In this document: positions 24,259 through 33,791 of the stretch, piece after piece
Position numbering within the stretch: the first letter of the stretch is position 1
Layout of the letters: each line of letters begins with the position of its first letter
DNA from: Promicromonospora sukumoe
GTDB taxonomy: Bacteria; Actinomycetota; Actinomycetes; Actinomycetales; Cellulomonadaceae
Length of the DNA stretch: 64,000 nucleotides
Assembly: GCF_014137995.1 (NCBI RefSeq)
Contig: NZ_JACGWV010000001.1
Span: forward strand, 1,612,001 to 1,676,000
Direction of reading: 5' to 3'
Translations under genes and position numbers: made by a program
Notes under the pieces: model-generated
Told to the model about the DNA's origin: nothing
Seen by the model: the letters and a program-made list of their open reading frames with translations, nothing else
Databases searched by the model: none

Positions 24259-27200
24259 TCAGTCGGCGTCGGCGGGCGGGAGGACCAGAGTGCGGACCGG
24301 CTCCTGGTTGCCCGCCCGGTCGGTCGCGGCGAACTCGATCACCTGGGGCACGTCGGACAGCGCCCGGCTGAATGGCTCGGCGAACGTCGCCCAGAACGTG
24401 TCCGGCCCCTTCCACCGAATGCTGTCGACGCCGGAGACGTCGTCGGCGGCGGTCAGGTTGATCTCGACGCCCCGCGGGCCCAGGCGCTTGGTCGTGACCT
24501 TGGTGCGCGGCGGCTTGGTGTCGACGCTCACCTCGCGGACGACGCGGCGCTCCCGCCCCTGGCCGTCGACGGCGCGGGCCGTGACGGTGTGCACGCCGTC
24601 GGCCAGCACGAGCGGCGTCTGCCCTGCGGGCGCCCACGGGCCGTCGTCGACCTGGATCTCGACGGCTGGCTCGCCGGCGTCGGCCCGTGCGGTCACGGTG
24701 AGTTCCGCCGGCCGGAGATACCAGCCGCTGACGCCGGGCGCCGCGCCGGGGACGATCTCGACGCGCGGCGCGGAGCCGTCGTGCGCGGCGGTGGGCGCCC
24801 GGGACAGGAGCGAGGCTTCCTCTGCGGCTGCCGCTTCCGCAGCCGCGGCCTCCGGCTCGCGCCCGCTCTCGTGCGCGACGTCGAACCGCGCGCTTTCCCG
24901 CCCGACGGCGTGCCGCCCGCTCTCCTGCCCGACGTCGGACCGCCCTCCCTCCTGCCCGACGGCGAAGCCCCCGCCCTTCCGCCCGACCTCGGACCGCGCC
25001 GCCGCCACCAGCACCGCGCGCCCCTCCGCGGCGCTGAGCAGCCCGAGGTCCACGAACTCGTGCGTCGCGCGCAGCACTGCCTCAAGAAACTCGGCACGGT
25101 CGGCGAACCCGCCGTCCGACCACAGCACGTCGAGGAACGTCCGCCCGTCCGCGCGCGCCGCGTTCGGCACGCCCGAGTCGGCCGCGGGGTCCGTCCCCGC
25201 GAACGCGATCCGGGCATCGGCCCGGCGCAGGTACATGTGGTACCTGGCGTCGGACCCGGACCACGTCGGCTCCAGGACGAGGTCGCCGAGCCGCCACGTG
25301 CCGTCGTCGGCCGGGGTGAGCGGGGCGTCGAGCGTGCCGTCGAGCCGCCGCCAGGTCGCGGCCTGGACCGGTAGCCAGGTCGTCGCGGCGCTGCGGGCCA
25401 GCAGCACCGTGGGGCCGAGCTCCAGGGACACGACCGAGGTGTCGTCCGGCGTCGGGACCTCGCGCAGGGTCAGCGGCATCTCGATCTCGACGACGGTGCC
25501 CGGCCGCCAGTCGCGCCGCAGGGAGACGTACCCGCCGTCGGCCCGGACGGACTGCGCCTCGCCGTCGACCCGCACGCGGAACCGAGGAGCACCCGTGTCA
25601 GACGTACAGGTCCCTCCAGGGACCTGTACGTCTGACACGGGGGAGCCTGTGACCCAGCCCGGGACCCGCAGGCGCAGGTCGAGGTCGCCCCTCGCGTCGA
25701 CCAGAATCCGGCTGCGCCCCTCCAGCGGGTAGGCCGTCTCCTGCGTGAGCCGGACGTCCTCCTCGGCCCACACCGCGGTCGAGGCCACGTACAGGTTGAC
25801 CCAGACGGTGCGGACGCCGCCGCCCGCAGCTTCGGCACCCCGGGTTCCGGCACCCACGGCACCATCACCCACGGCTCCGGCGGCATCCGCCGCCCCCGCC
25901 GCACCGACGCCACCAGCACCGCCGCCCGAACCAACCGACCGGAAGTACACCGAGTCCTGGTACTTCACGTGGTTCTCCAGCCCGGTGCCCCCGCAGCACG
26001 TCCCCACGTTGTCCCACTCGCGCAGCGCCCCCGGGTGCACGGGGAACATGTACGTCACCTCGGGCGAGTCGTCCGAGCCGACGTCGCGCCGCGAACCCAG
26101 GACCTGGTTCGTCACGGCCCGCTCGTAGTAGTCGGCGAACCGCGCCTCGCCGGTGCGCTCGAACAGCGCCCGCGCGATCTTGAGCATGTTGTAGGTCACG
26201 CACGTCTCGGCGTTCCGGTTGCCGATGTCGCCCGCGACGGCGCCCGCCGGCCCCCAGAGCTCGTTCTCGCCAGAGCCGCCGTGGGCGTAGGTGCGGCCGG
26301 GCACGAGCATGTCCCAGAGGTTGACGACGGCGTCCGTGTACCGGGCCTGGCCGGTCAGGTCGCCCAGGGCGAGGTAGCCGAGCAGCGTCGCGGCGTGCTG
26401 GTTGGCGTGCATGCCGTCCAGCTCGTCCCGGCCTGCCGCGGCGAAGTCGAGCATGGTGTCCAGGTCGAACAGCCGCGCCGTCTCCACGAAGACGTCGTCC
26501 CCGGTCAGCACCGCGAGGTCGCACAGCACCTCGTTCATGCCGCCGGCCTCGCCCGCGATGTACAGGGCCCACATGGCCGCGCGCTGCTCGGCCGGCAGCA
26601 CGGACAGCCGCCCGTGCACCCACCGCCCCATCTCGGCGGCGATCTCCAACGCCACACCAGACCCCGTGTGCCGGTGCGCGTCGAGCAGCCCCGCCATGAT
26701 CTTGTGGCAGGTGTAGTACGGCGCCCAGATCTCGCCGTAGGGCGCCAGGCCCTCCAGCCGCGAGAACTGCCACTCGCCGTACGCGGCCAGGAAGCCGGGG
26801 TGGCTGTAGCGGCCCGACGCCGCCAGCGCCTCCTGCACCTCCCGCAGCCCTTCGACCATCGCGTCGACCTTGGCCCGCAGCTCGTCCCGCACGACGGCGC
26901 CGTCCGCGCCGTCCGCCCCGCCCGCCGCGAGCGCCAGCATGGACAGGAAGTGTCCCGCGTAGTGCCCGCGCAGCAGGTTGGCGGTGGGCGCGGCCTCGCG
27001 ACCGGGGTAGTCGTCGGGGCCCCAGGCGTCCTCGTCGGGGTGCCCGAAGTCCTCCCAGCCGCCCGGCGGCCGCGCCCCGCGCGTGTCCAGCCCGGCGTTC
27101 GCGCGAAAGACGGCGAGCAGCCGGTCGACCGGGTAGACGCGCGCCAGGTGCAGCATCTGGTCCCGCGCCCGCGTGAAGACGCCGCCCGTCACCGCGACGT

Positions 27201-27339
27201 CGGCCAGCGGGAACGCCTCGGCGACACGCGCCCCAGGGGCGACACGCGCCCCGGGGGCGACACGCGCCCCGGGTGCGACGTGCGCCCCGGGCGCGCCCCG
27301 CCCCGCCCGCCCCGCCGAGGTGAGCAGAGCCTCAGGCAT
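24259..27339 (-). CDS. GH127-type beta-L-arabinofuranosidase with C-terminal Ig-like domain
   Basis: 1026 residues. The catalytic region is DUF1680/GH127. In the characterised enzyme HypBA1 one Glu and three Cys coordinate zinc and form the nucleophile site; here the equivalents are E378 and C380 in NAETCVTYNML, and C448-C449 in GTCCGGTGLENH. Beta-sandwich and bacterial Ig-like (PDGVHTVTARA, DVSGVDSIRWKG) regions follow. No signal peptide is visible, so it is probably cytoplasmic, like HypBA1. Three oddities: an N-terminal APGARV repeat, a palindrome in frame at residues about 567-583, and a degenerate repeat linker at about 776-852. It overlaps the PepP gene by eight bases and is the last gene of the peptide-transport operon. 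Closely related GH146 activity cannot be excluded. Confidence 0.88.
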   Translation of the reverse strand: MPEALLTSAGRAGRGAPGAHVAPGARVAPGARVAPGARVAEAFPLADVAVTGGVFTRARDQMLHLARVYPVDRLLAVFRANAGLDTRGARPPGGWEDFGHPDEDAWGPDDYPGREAAPTANLLRGHYAGHFLSMLALAAGGADGADGAVVRDELRAKVDAMVEGLREVQEALAASGRYSHPGFLAAYGEWQFSRLEGLAPYGEIWAPYYTCHKIMAGLLDAHRHTGSGVALEIAAEMGRWVHGRLSVLPAEQRAAMWALYIAGEAGGMNEVLCDLAVLTGDDVFVETARLFDLDTMLDFAAAGRDELDGMHANQHAATLLGYLALGDLTGQARYTDAVVNLWDMLVPGRTYAHGGSGENELWGPAGAVAGDIGNRNAETCVTYNMLKIARALFERTGEARFADYYERAVTNQVLGSRRDVGSDDSPEVTYMFPVHPGALREWDNVGTCCGGTGLENHVKYQDSVYFRSVGSGGGAGGVGAAGAADAAGAVGDGAVGAGTRGAEAAGGGVRTVWVNLYVASTAVWAEEDVRLTQETAYPLEGRSRILVDARGDLDLRLRVPGWVTGSPVSDVQVPGGTCTSDTGAPRFRVRVDGEAQSVRADGGYVSLRRDWRPGTVVEIEMPLTLREVPTPDDTSVVSLELGPTVLLARSAATTWLPVQAATWRRLDGTLDAPLTPADDGTWRLGDLVLEPTWSGSDARYHMYLRRADARIAFAGTDPAADSGVPNAARADGRTFLDVLWSDGGFADRAEFLEAVLRATHEFVDLGLLSAAEGRAVLVAAARSEVGRKGGGFAVGQEGGRSDVGQESGRHAVGRESARFDVAHESGREPEAAAAEAAAAEEASLLSRAPTAAHDGSAPRVEIVPGAAPGVSGWYLRPAELTVTARADAGEPAVEIQVDDGPWAPAGQTPLVLADGVHTVTARAVDGQGRERRVVREVSVDTKPPRTKVTTKRLGPRGVEINLTAADDVSGVDSIRWKGPDTFWATFAEPFSRALSDVPQVIEFAATDRAGNQEPVRTLVLPPADAD
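25593..25640. repeat. Palindromic repeat, family A copy 4, inside the GH127 reading frame
   Basis: Perfect 23-base arms (25593-25615 and 25618-25640) with a two-base loop. The 48-base element adds 16 in-frame residues (SDVQVPGGTCTSDTG core) between two beta-strands, in a loop that related proteins keep short. Confidence 0.95.
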
Positions 27340-28774
27340 CGCCGATCCGCTCGCTGGTCCACCGCTCGATGCCGGCGGCGTCGATCGGCAGGGCGTCGGA
27401 GAGCACCTCGGCGCCGTCGGCGGTGACCAGCAGGTCGTCCTCCAGGCGCACGCCGATGCCGCGCAGCTCGGGCGGCACGGTCTCGTCGTGGGCGTGGAAG
27501 TACAGCCCGGGCTCGACCGTCATGACGACGCCGGGCACCAGGGGCGCGGCCTGGTAGGTGGGGTAGTCGGAGTGGGCGCAGTCGTGCACGTCCAGCCCGA
27601 GGTGGTGGCCGATGCCGCAGACCAGCCAGCGCCGGTGCTGCTGCCCGCCGGGGGAGAGCGCCTCGTCGACGGAGACGTCCAGCAGCCCCCAGTCGTGCAG
27701 CCCCTGGGCGATGACCTCCATGGAGGCGTAGTGGAAGTCGAGGTACTCGACGCCCGGGCGGATCTGCGCCATGCCGGCGCGGTGCGACTTCTCCACCAGG
27801 TCGTGCACCTGGCGCTGGATCGGGCTGAAGGTGCCCGACGGCGGGATGGTGCGCGTCACGTCGGCCGTGTACAGCGAGTTGGCCTCGACGCCCATGTCGA
27901 GCAGCAGCGGCACGTCGGGCAGCACGGGGCCGTCGCAGCGCACCCAGTGCAGGGTGGGCGCGTGCGGGCCGGAGCCGACGATCGTCGAGTAGCCGGGCCC
28001 GTTGCCGAACGTGCGGGCGTGCCGGTCGAACGTGCCCTGGAGCCAGCGCTCGCCGAGCCCGCCGACGGCGCGCGGCACCTCGCGGGCCACGGCGTCGAAC
28101 CCGGTCACGGTGTGGTCGATCGCCTCGCGGAGCTGGCCGATCTCCCAGTCGTCCTTGATCATCCGCAGGTCCGACAGGGCCCGGGCGAGGTCCTCGGACG
28201 GCTTGAGGCCGAACCGGCGCACCAGGTCGTCGTCGACCGACGGCGAGGCGAGCGCGCCGTCCAGCGTGTCCAGGACGGCGTCGAGCGCGGCCCGCGGCTC
28301 GACCGCGATGCCGTAGGCCTCGGCCCAGGCGGCCAGGTCCGGGGACGGCCCGACCCACAGCTCGCCGTATGCCGCGTTCGCGAAGAACTCGCTCTCGCCC
28401 GGCCGGGCGGGCGGCGGCAGGTACAGCGTCGCGTCGTGCCCGCCGTCGCTCGCCCGCAGCACCAAGACGCCGTCCTCGGCCTGCGTGCCCGTGAGCCACA
28501 CGAAGTCGCTGTCCGCGCGGAACCCGAACATCGCGTCGCCGTTGCGCAGCGGCGCGCGCCCGGCGCTGACCACGGCGTCGCGCGCGCCGATCCGCTCCGA
28601 GAGCCGACGGCGGTGGTCCGCGGCGGCCTCGGGCGCCCCGGGGATCACGGGGACGACGACGTCCGGCGCGCCCCAGCCGCGCTCCATGTGGGCGTTGAAC
28701 GCCGGGCTGTCGGCCAGGCGTGGTGCGCGGGTCCCCGCGTACGGGGGCCGGCCGGTGGTGTGGTGCGTGCTCAT
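27332..28774 (-). CDS. Xaa-Pro aminopeptidase (aminopeptidase P family)
   Basis: 480 residues, matching aminopeptidase P. N-terminal AMP_N domain (FRADSDFVWLTG), then a pita-bread metallopeptidase domain with metal ligands in LLDMGVEANSLYTADVTRTI, GIGHHLGLDVHD, VMTVEPGLYF and IGVRLEDDLLV (two Asp, one His, two Glu). It removes the N-terminal residue from peptides whose second residue is proline. ATG 28774 overlaps the upstream gene (ATGA). It lies in an operon with a peptide transporter and a proline iminopeptidase, pointing to intracellular breakdown of Pro- or Hyp-rich peptides. Confidence 0.93.
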   Translation of the reverse strand: MSTHHTTGRPPYAGTRAPRLADSPAFNAHMERGWGAPDVVVPVIPGAPEAAADHRRRLSERIGARDAVVSAGRAPLRNGDAMFGFRADSDFVWLTGTQAEDGVLVLRASDGGHDATLYLPPPARPGESEFFANAAYGELWVGPSPDLAAWAEAYGIAVEPRAALDAVLDTLDGALASPSVDDDLVRRFGLKPSEDLARALSDLRMIKDDWEIGQLREAIDHTVTGFDAVAREVPRAVGGLGERWLQGTFDRHARTFGNGPGYSTIVGSGPHAPTLHWVRCDGPVLPDVPLLLDMGVEANSLYTADVTRTIPPSGTFSPIQRQVHDLVEKSHRAGMAQIRPGVEYLDFHYASMEVIAQGLHDWGLLDVSVDEALSPGGQQHRRWLVCGIGHHLGLDVHDCAHSDYPTYQAAPLVPGVVMTVEPGLYFHAHDETVPPELRGIGVRLEDDLLVTADGAEVLSDALPIDAAGIERWTSERIGDA

Positions 28775-30078
28775 CGGATCTCTCCTCCTCGGTCGCGGAC
28801 CAGCTCTTGCAGGCGCTCCAGCACGCGTGCGTCGCCGATCCCGTCGTGCTCGTACTCGTTGGTCACCCACGCCTGCGAGGACCCGACCCGCGAGAGCGTG
28901 TCGAGCTGCAGCCCGGAGTCCACGAACATGTCGTCGTGGTAGACGATCGCCGCCAGGGGCACCTCGTTGGCGGCCAGGCGGTCCAGGTCGTACAGCGGCG
29001 ACCACTCCTGGCGCGCCGCCAGCTCGTGCACCGCGCCCGCGAACGGGCGCAGCAGGCGGATCTCGTCGAACATCCACGGGAACGCCATCTCGCCCGTGAA
29101 CAGCAGCGGACGCCGGTCCGCGTCGAACTCCGGACGACGGTCGCGCTCGGCCTGCGCCGCCCAGCCCGTGGGGCCGTTGCCGCCGTGCCCGTAGATCGAC
29201 TCCTGCAGCGTCCAGAACAGGGGTCCGTCCGCCTGCGCGGTGCGGACCATCGCCTCCTGCAGGAACCCCGCCGACAGCCGGCCGGACGTGGCGAACGCCT
29301 TCTCGACGAACCAGTGCAGCCGCTCCGGCCCCGGCTTCATGCCCAGGTCGATGCCCATGGACTGGAACCTGCGCACCGTCAGCAGGTCGCCGTCCGGCAG
29401 CAGGACGTCGCCCCCCGCGAGCCGGTCCGCGATGGCCGCCACCGCCTCGACGTCGGCCGGGTAGCGCCGGTAGAACTCCGCCGTCTTGCCCGCCACCCGG
29501 CCGAACGTGCGGCGGTAGACCTCCGCGGCGTCGGGCGGCGTGCCCGGGATGCCGCCCGCGACGTAGCAGGCGCGCAGCGCCTGCGGCGCCACCGACAGGT
29601 ACGCCAGCGTGATCCAGCCGCCGAAGCTCTGCGCCAGCGTCGACCACGGCCGCCCGCCGTACACGTCCCGGCGCACGTCCTCCAGGTCCGCGACGATCGA
29701 GTCGGCCCGGTAGCACGCCAGCAGGTCGGCGCCCTCGCCCGCGCTCAGCCCGGCCAGCGCCTCGCCGTCCAGCGGCGAGCTGCCGCCCGTGCCGCGCTGG
29801 TCCACGAACACCACGCGGTAGTCGCGCAACGCCACGTCCAGCCAGCCGTCCCGGCGCAGCGGACGGGGGTTCGCTCCGCCCGGCCCGCCCTGCAGGTACA
29901 CCAGCAGAGGCAGGTCCTCGTCGCCGCGCGTCGGGTCCACCAGCTCTCGGACCAGCAACGACACCTCGCCCGCCAGCCGGCCTGAACGGTCCAGCGGCAC
30001 CGCGACGCGGCGCTCGCGGACGCCGATGCCCGGCAGCAGGTACGTGGTCCAGGGCTGCGCGGCCTTCCCCGCGCTCAT
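28771..30078 (-). CDS. Proline iminopeptidase-type alpha/beta hydrolase (peptidase S33)
   Basis: 435 residues. S33 signatures: LQGGPGG oxyanion loop, VDQRGTGGS, and the nucleophile elbow AQSFGGW with the catalytic Ser; the catalytic His is expected in the C-terminal part (EYEHDGIGD region). Members release N-terminal proline from peptides. With the Xaa-Pro aminopeptidase next to it, the pair could strip both positions of Pro-containing peptides. It overlaps both neighbours by four bases. Release of hydroxyproline instead of proline is my inference from the downstream and divergent genes. Confidence 0.9.
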   Translation of the reverse strand: MSAGKAAQPWTTYLLPGIGVRERRVAVPLDRSGRLAGEVSLLVRELVDPTRGDEDLPLLVYLQGGPGGANPRPLRRDGWLDVALRDYRVVFVDQRGTGGSSPLDGEALAGLSAGEGADLLACYRADSIVADLEDVRRDVYGGRPWSTLAQSFGGWITLAYLSVAPQALRACYVAGGIPGTPPDAAEVYRRTFGRVAGKTAEFYRRYPADVEAVAAIADRLAGGDVLLPDGDLLTVRRFQSMGIDLGMKPGPERLHWFVEKAFATSGRLSAGFLQEAMVRTAQADGPLFWTLQESIYGHGGNGPTGWAAQAERDRRPEFDADRRPLLFTGEMAFPWMFDEIRLLRPFAGAVHELAARQEWSPLYDLDRLAANEVPLAAIVYHDDMFVDSGLQLDTLSRVGSSQAWVTNEYEHDGIGDARVLERLQELVRDRGGEIR

Positions 30079-30926
30079 CGGGCCCCCTCCGCGGTGAGCG
30101 CCGCGTTGCGCCGTCGGGCCGCCTCCCACTCGGGGCGGATGCGGGGCACGGCGTCGAGCAGCTTGCGCGTGTACTCGTGCCGCGGCGCGTCGAAGACGGC
30201 GTCGCGGTCGCCCTCCTCGACGATGCGGCCCTGCGTCATGACGGCGACGCGCGTGGCGATCTGCCGCACGACGGCGAGGTCGTGCGCGATGAACAGGTAG
30301 GTCAGGCCCTCCTCGCGCTGCAGGTCGCGCAGCAGGTTGATGACCTGCGCCTGGACGGAGACGTCCAGGGCGGAGACGGCCTCGTCGCACACCACGACGC
30401 GCGGCCCGACGGCGAGTGCGCGGGCGATGCCGATGCGCTGCGCCTGGCCGCCGGAGAACTGCGCGGGGTACTTCTGCGAGTGGTCCGGGTCCAGCCCGAC
30501 CCGCTCCATGAGCGCGCGGGTGAACGCGCGCGCCCCGCCCGGGATGCTGCGCTGCTGGTAGAGCAGGGGAGCGGTGACGATCCGCTCCACGGTGTGCCGC
30601 GGGTTGAGCGACGAGTACGGGTCCTGGAAGACGACCTGCACGTCGCTGCGGAACCGGCGCAGGTCGGACCGCTTCAGCGCGGTGACGTCCTCGCCGTCCA
30701 GCTCGACGGTGCCGGAGGTGACGTCGAGCAGCCGGGCGGCCAGCCGCGCCGTCGTCGACTTGCCCGAGCCGGACTCGCCGACCAGGGCGAGCGTGTCGCC
30801 CGCGTCGATCTCGAAGCTCACGTCGTCCACGGCCCGGAAGGTGTCCGGACGGCGCAGCACGCCGCCCGTGCCCATGACCGGGAACTCCTTGACGAGGTGC
30901 GTGGCGCGCAGCAGGGGCGTGCTCAT
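30075..30926 (-). CDS. Oligopeptide ABC transporter ATP-binding protein (DppF/OppF type)
   Basis: 283 residues. Walker [11 protein letters not shown]-loop [11 protein letters not shown], signature [15 protein letters not shown], Walker [13 protein letters not shown]-loop FIAHDLAVV and the OppC-type C-terminal extension. DppF/OppF type because of position and the QDPYSSLNP motif. Together with the DppD protein it forms the cytoplasmic motor of a peptide importer. ATGA overlaps on both sides. Confidence 0.95.
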   Translation of the reverse strand: MSTPLLRATHLVKEFPVMGTGGVLRRPDTFRAVDDVSFEIDAGDTLALVGESGSGKSTTARLAARLLDVTSGTVELDGEDVTALKRSDLRRFRSDVQVVFQDPYSSLNPRHTVERIVTAPLLYQQRSIPGGARAFTRALMERVGLDPDHSQKYPAQFSGGQAQRIGIARALAVGPRVVVCDEAVSALDVSVQAQVINLLRDLQREEGLTYLFIAHDLAVVRQIATRVAVMTQGRIVEEGDRDAVFDAPRHEYTRKLLDAVPRIRPEWEAARRRNAALTAEGAR

Positions 30927-31810
30927 GCGGGGCCTCCGTCCTTCTCGTTCTTGCCGGGTACGACGTCGCCCGGCCCGGCGCCGGCAACAGCCCCCGGCCC
31001 GACGGCGCGCAGCTCGCCGATCTCGTCGTCGATGCGCGGCACGGCCTCCAGCAGCGCCTGCGTGTACGCGTGCCGGGGGTCGGTGAAGATCTGCTCGACG
31101 GCGCCGCGCTCGACGCACTCGCCGTCCTTCATGACGACGATGTGGTCGGTGACCTCGCTGACCACGGCCAGGTCGTGCGTGATGAGCACCAGACCGGTGC
31201 CGGTCTCCCGGCGGATCTCCTGGAGCAGGTCGAGGATCTGCGCCTGCACGGTGACGTCGAGCGCCGTGGTGGGCTCGTCGGCGATCAGCAGCTCGGGCTC
31301 GGTGCTGAGCGCCATGGCGATCATGACGCGCTGGCGCATGCCGCCGGAGAACTGGTGCGGGTAGTGGTCCACGCGCCGGGCGGCGTCGCGGATGTGCACC
31401 CGTTCCAGCGCCTCGATCGCGACCCGCCGGGCCACGCGCCGCGTGGTGCCGGGGCGGTGGGCGCGGTACGCCTCCTCGATCTGGAGCCCGACCGTGTAGT
31501 ACGGGTTCAGGGAGGACAGCGGGTCCTGGAAGACCATGGCGACGCGGTCGCCGCGTACGCGGCGCAGCTCGGACTCGGACATCCCGACCAGCTCCTGGCC
31601 GCCCAGCCGCACGCTGCCGGTGCGCTTGGCGGCGCGGGGCTGGAGGCCCATGATCGCCAGGCTGGTCATGGACTTGCCGGAGCCGGACTCGCCCACGATG
31701 CCCAGCGCGCCGCCGGGCTCCAGGTCGAGGTCGAGCGAGCGGACGGCGTCGAGCGGCCCGCGCGGGGTGGGGAAGGTGACCGTGAGGTCACGGACCGTCA
31801 GCAGGCTCAT
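30923..31810 (-). CDS. Oligopeptide ABC transporter ATP-binding protein (DppD/OppD type)
   Basis: 295 residues. Walker [11 protein letters not shown]-loop [11 protein letters not shown], signature [15 protein letters not shown], Walker [12 protein letters not shown] and H-loop [11 protein letters not shown]. The C-terminus ([15 protein letters not shown]) is the usual DppD/OppD end. It is paired with the DppF-type gene next to it; both would energise the two permeases. Confidence 0.95.
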   Translation of the reverse strand: MSLLTVRDLTVTFPTPRGPLDAVRSLDLDLEPGGALGIVGESGSGKSMTSLAIMGLQPRAAKRTGSVRLGGQELVGMSESELRRVRGDRVAMVFQDPLSSLNPYYTVGLQIEEAYRAHRPGTTRRVARRVAIEALERVHIRDAARRVDHYPHQFSGGMRQRVMIAMALSTEPELLIADEPTTALDVTVQAQILDLLQEIRRETGTGLVLITHDLAVVSEVTDHIVVMKDGECVERGAVEQIFTDPRHAYTQALLEAVPRIDDEIGELRAVGPGAVAGAGPGDVVPGKNEKDGGPA

Positions 31811-32799
31811 GCGTTCACCCGCACTCTCGGGTCGATGGCGGTGTAGACGACGTCGACCACGATGTTGCCGACGACGACGAGGAACCCGGCCAGCAGCGTG
31901 ACGCCCATGATCACCGGCTGGTCGTTGCGGGCGATGGAGTCGGCGGCCATCTTGCCGACGCCGTTGATGCCGAAGACCGTCTCGGTGATGAGCGCCCCGC
32001 CGAGCAGGCCGGCGAAGTCCATCCCGAAGATCGTCACGATCGGGGTCAGGGCCGGCCGCAGGGCGTGCCGCCGCCAGACCAGCGGCTGGGGCAGGCCCTT
32101 GGCGTAGGCGGTGCGCACGTAGTTCTCGCGCAGCACGTCGAGCACGTTGGCGCGGGTCAGCCGCGTGTAGGCGGCCGCGTAGCCGACGGCGAGCACGATC
32201 CACGGCATGACGAAGTTCGCGAACCACTGCCCGGGGTCGTCGGCGAACGCGACGGCCTGCGGGAAGGGCAGCCACTGCAGCTTGACCACCAGCACGTACT
32301 GCAGCACCAGCGCGAGCACGTAGTTGGGGATCGACATGCTGGTCAGCGTCAGGCCGGTGGTGAACCGGTCGAGGAACGTGCCCTCCTTGACGGCGCTGAG
32401 CAGGCCGCCGGCCAGGCCGGCGAGCAGCCACAGCACGGCCGCGCCCACGGCGATGGTCGCCGAGACGGGCAGGCGCTGGACGATCATGTCCCACACGGCC
32501 TGGCTGGACTGGAACGAGTAGCCCAGGCACGGCGCGGCGCACTCGATGGCTCCGGCGCCCTCGCCGTAGGTGCGGCCCGCGAAGATGCCGACGACGAAAT
32601 GGAAGAACTGGGCCCAGAACGGCTGGTCCAGCCCGAGGTTGCCGCGGATCTGGTCGATCACCTCGGGCGTGCAGTTCTTGCCGCAGATCTGCACGGCGGG
32701 GTCGGGCGAGAGCGCGAAGAACACCACGAAGGTGAACAGGCACACCAGCAGCAGCACGCCGAGGCCGGAGGTGACCCGGGTCAGCAGGAACCTAGGCAT
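31807..32799 (-). CDS. Oligopeptide ABC transporter permease (DppB type)
   Basis: 330 residues with about six transmembrane segments and a long extracytoplasmic loop (residues about 35-95, including two Cys pairs). The EAA-like cytoplasmic loop is visible in RTAYAKGLPQPLVWRRHALRPAL. Its ATG shares one base with the stop of the DppC gene (TGATG). Confidence 0.93.
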   Translation of the reverse strand: MPRFLLTRVTSGLGVLLLVCLFTFVVFFALSPDPAVQICGKNCTPEVIDQIRGNLGLDQPFWAQFFHFVVGIFAGRTYGEGAGAIECAAPCLGYSFQSSQAVWDMIVQRLPVSATIAVGAAVLWLLAGLAGGLLSAVKEGTFLDRFTTGLTLTSMSIPNYVLALVLQYVLVVKLQWLPFPQAVAFADDPGQWFANFVMPWIVLAVGYAAAYTRLTRANVLDVLRENYVRTAYAKGLPQPLVWRRHALRPALTPIVTIFGMDFAGLLGGALITETVFGINGVGKMAADSIARNDQPVIMGVTLLAGFLVVVGNIVVDVVYTAIDPRVRVNA

Positions 32800-33788
32800 C
32801 AGCGGCCCTCCTGGGCGTCGACGACGGCGCGCAGGCGGTCGCCGAGCACGGTGAACGAGAGCACGAGCAGGAACAGGCACGCGCCGGGGAAGACGAAGTA
32901 CGCGGGGTCGACGGCGTACCACTTCACGGACGCGGCGATCATCTGGCCCCAGCTCGGCGCGGGCGGTACGACGCCGACGCCGAGGAAGGACAGGCCGGCC
33001 TCGGTGCCGATGTAGCCGGGCACGGCCAGCGTCGCCATCACGATGATCGTGGAGCGCAGGTTGGGCAGGATCTCGCGGAACACGATGCGCGTGCCGCTCG
33101 CCCCGGCGGCGCGGGCCGCCTCGACGAACTCCCGCTGCGCGAGCGACATGGTCTGCCCGCGCACGATGCGCGCCAGGTACGGCCAGCCGAACACGGAGAT
33201 CACCACGACCAGCAGCGCGGAGCGGTTGCTCGCCGGCAGGGCGGACAGCACGGCGATCATGAAGATCAGCGCGGGGAAGGCCATGAGGAAGTCCATGACG
33301 CGCGAGATCACCAGGTCGACGCGGCCGCCGAAGTACCCGGCGACCAGGCCGAGCGAGACGCCCAGCACGGTGGTCAGCGCGGTGGCGGACAGCGCGATGC
33401 TCATGGACACCCGCGCGCCGTAGACGATGCGGGCGAAGATGTCGCGCCCGCTGCCGGGCTCGACGCCGAACCAGTGCTCGGCGCTGACGCCGCCCCAGGG
33501 GCCGATCGGCATGCCGCCGAGGTTGGGGTCGATGGCGCTCTGGTCGAACTCGTACGGCGTCCAGCCGCTGATCGAGGTGAGCACGGGCGCGAGCACCGCG
33601 ACGAGCGTGACGAGCACGATGTAGCCGAGGCCGAGCATCGCGCCGACGTCGCGGCGCAGGGCCTGCCAGGTACCGCCGGCACCCGCCCGGACGGCGCCGG
33701 CGGCTGGTGCCGCCGGCGCCTCGGGGGTGTCGTCGGTCCCGGCCTCGACGGGCTTGGCCGTCGTGAGATCGGTCGGGAAGGACGTCAT
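32799..33788 (-). CDS. Oligopeptide ABC transporter permease (DppC type)
   Basis: 329 residues. A hydrophilic Ala-rich N-terminus of about 45 residues precedes the OppC N-terminal helix and five more transmembrane segments. EAA-like loop: EAARAAGASGTRIVFREILPN. The DppC-specific extracytoplasmic loop includes HWFGVEPGSGRDIFARI. It forms the channel with the DppB-type protein. Confidence 0.94.
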   Translation of the reverse strand: MTSFPTDLTTAKPVEAGTDDTPEAPAAPAAGAVRAGAGGTWQALRRDVGAMLGLGYIVLVTLVAVLAPVLTSISGWTPYEFDQSAIDPNLGGMPIGPWGGVSAEHWFGVEPGSGRDIFARIVYGARVSMSIALSATALTTVLGVSLGLVAGYFGGRVDLVISRVMDFLMAFPALIFMIAVLSALPASNRSALLVVVISVFGWPYLARIVRGQTMSLAQREFVEAARAAGASGTRIVFREILPNLRSTIIVMATLAVPGYIGTEAGLSFLGVGVVPPAPSWGQMIAASVKWYAVDPAYFVFPGACLFLLVLSFTVLGDRLRAVVDAQEGR

Positions 33789-33791
33789 GGG

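Noticed and set aside
24259..27339. Reading the palindrome and repeat segments inside this gene as a frameshift or assembly error.
   Set aside because: The frame stays open through all three oddities and the catalytic motifs on both sides are in the same frame. Resequencing would still be sensible.
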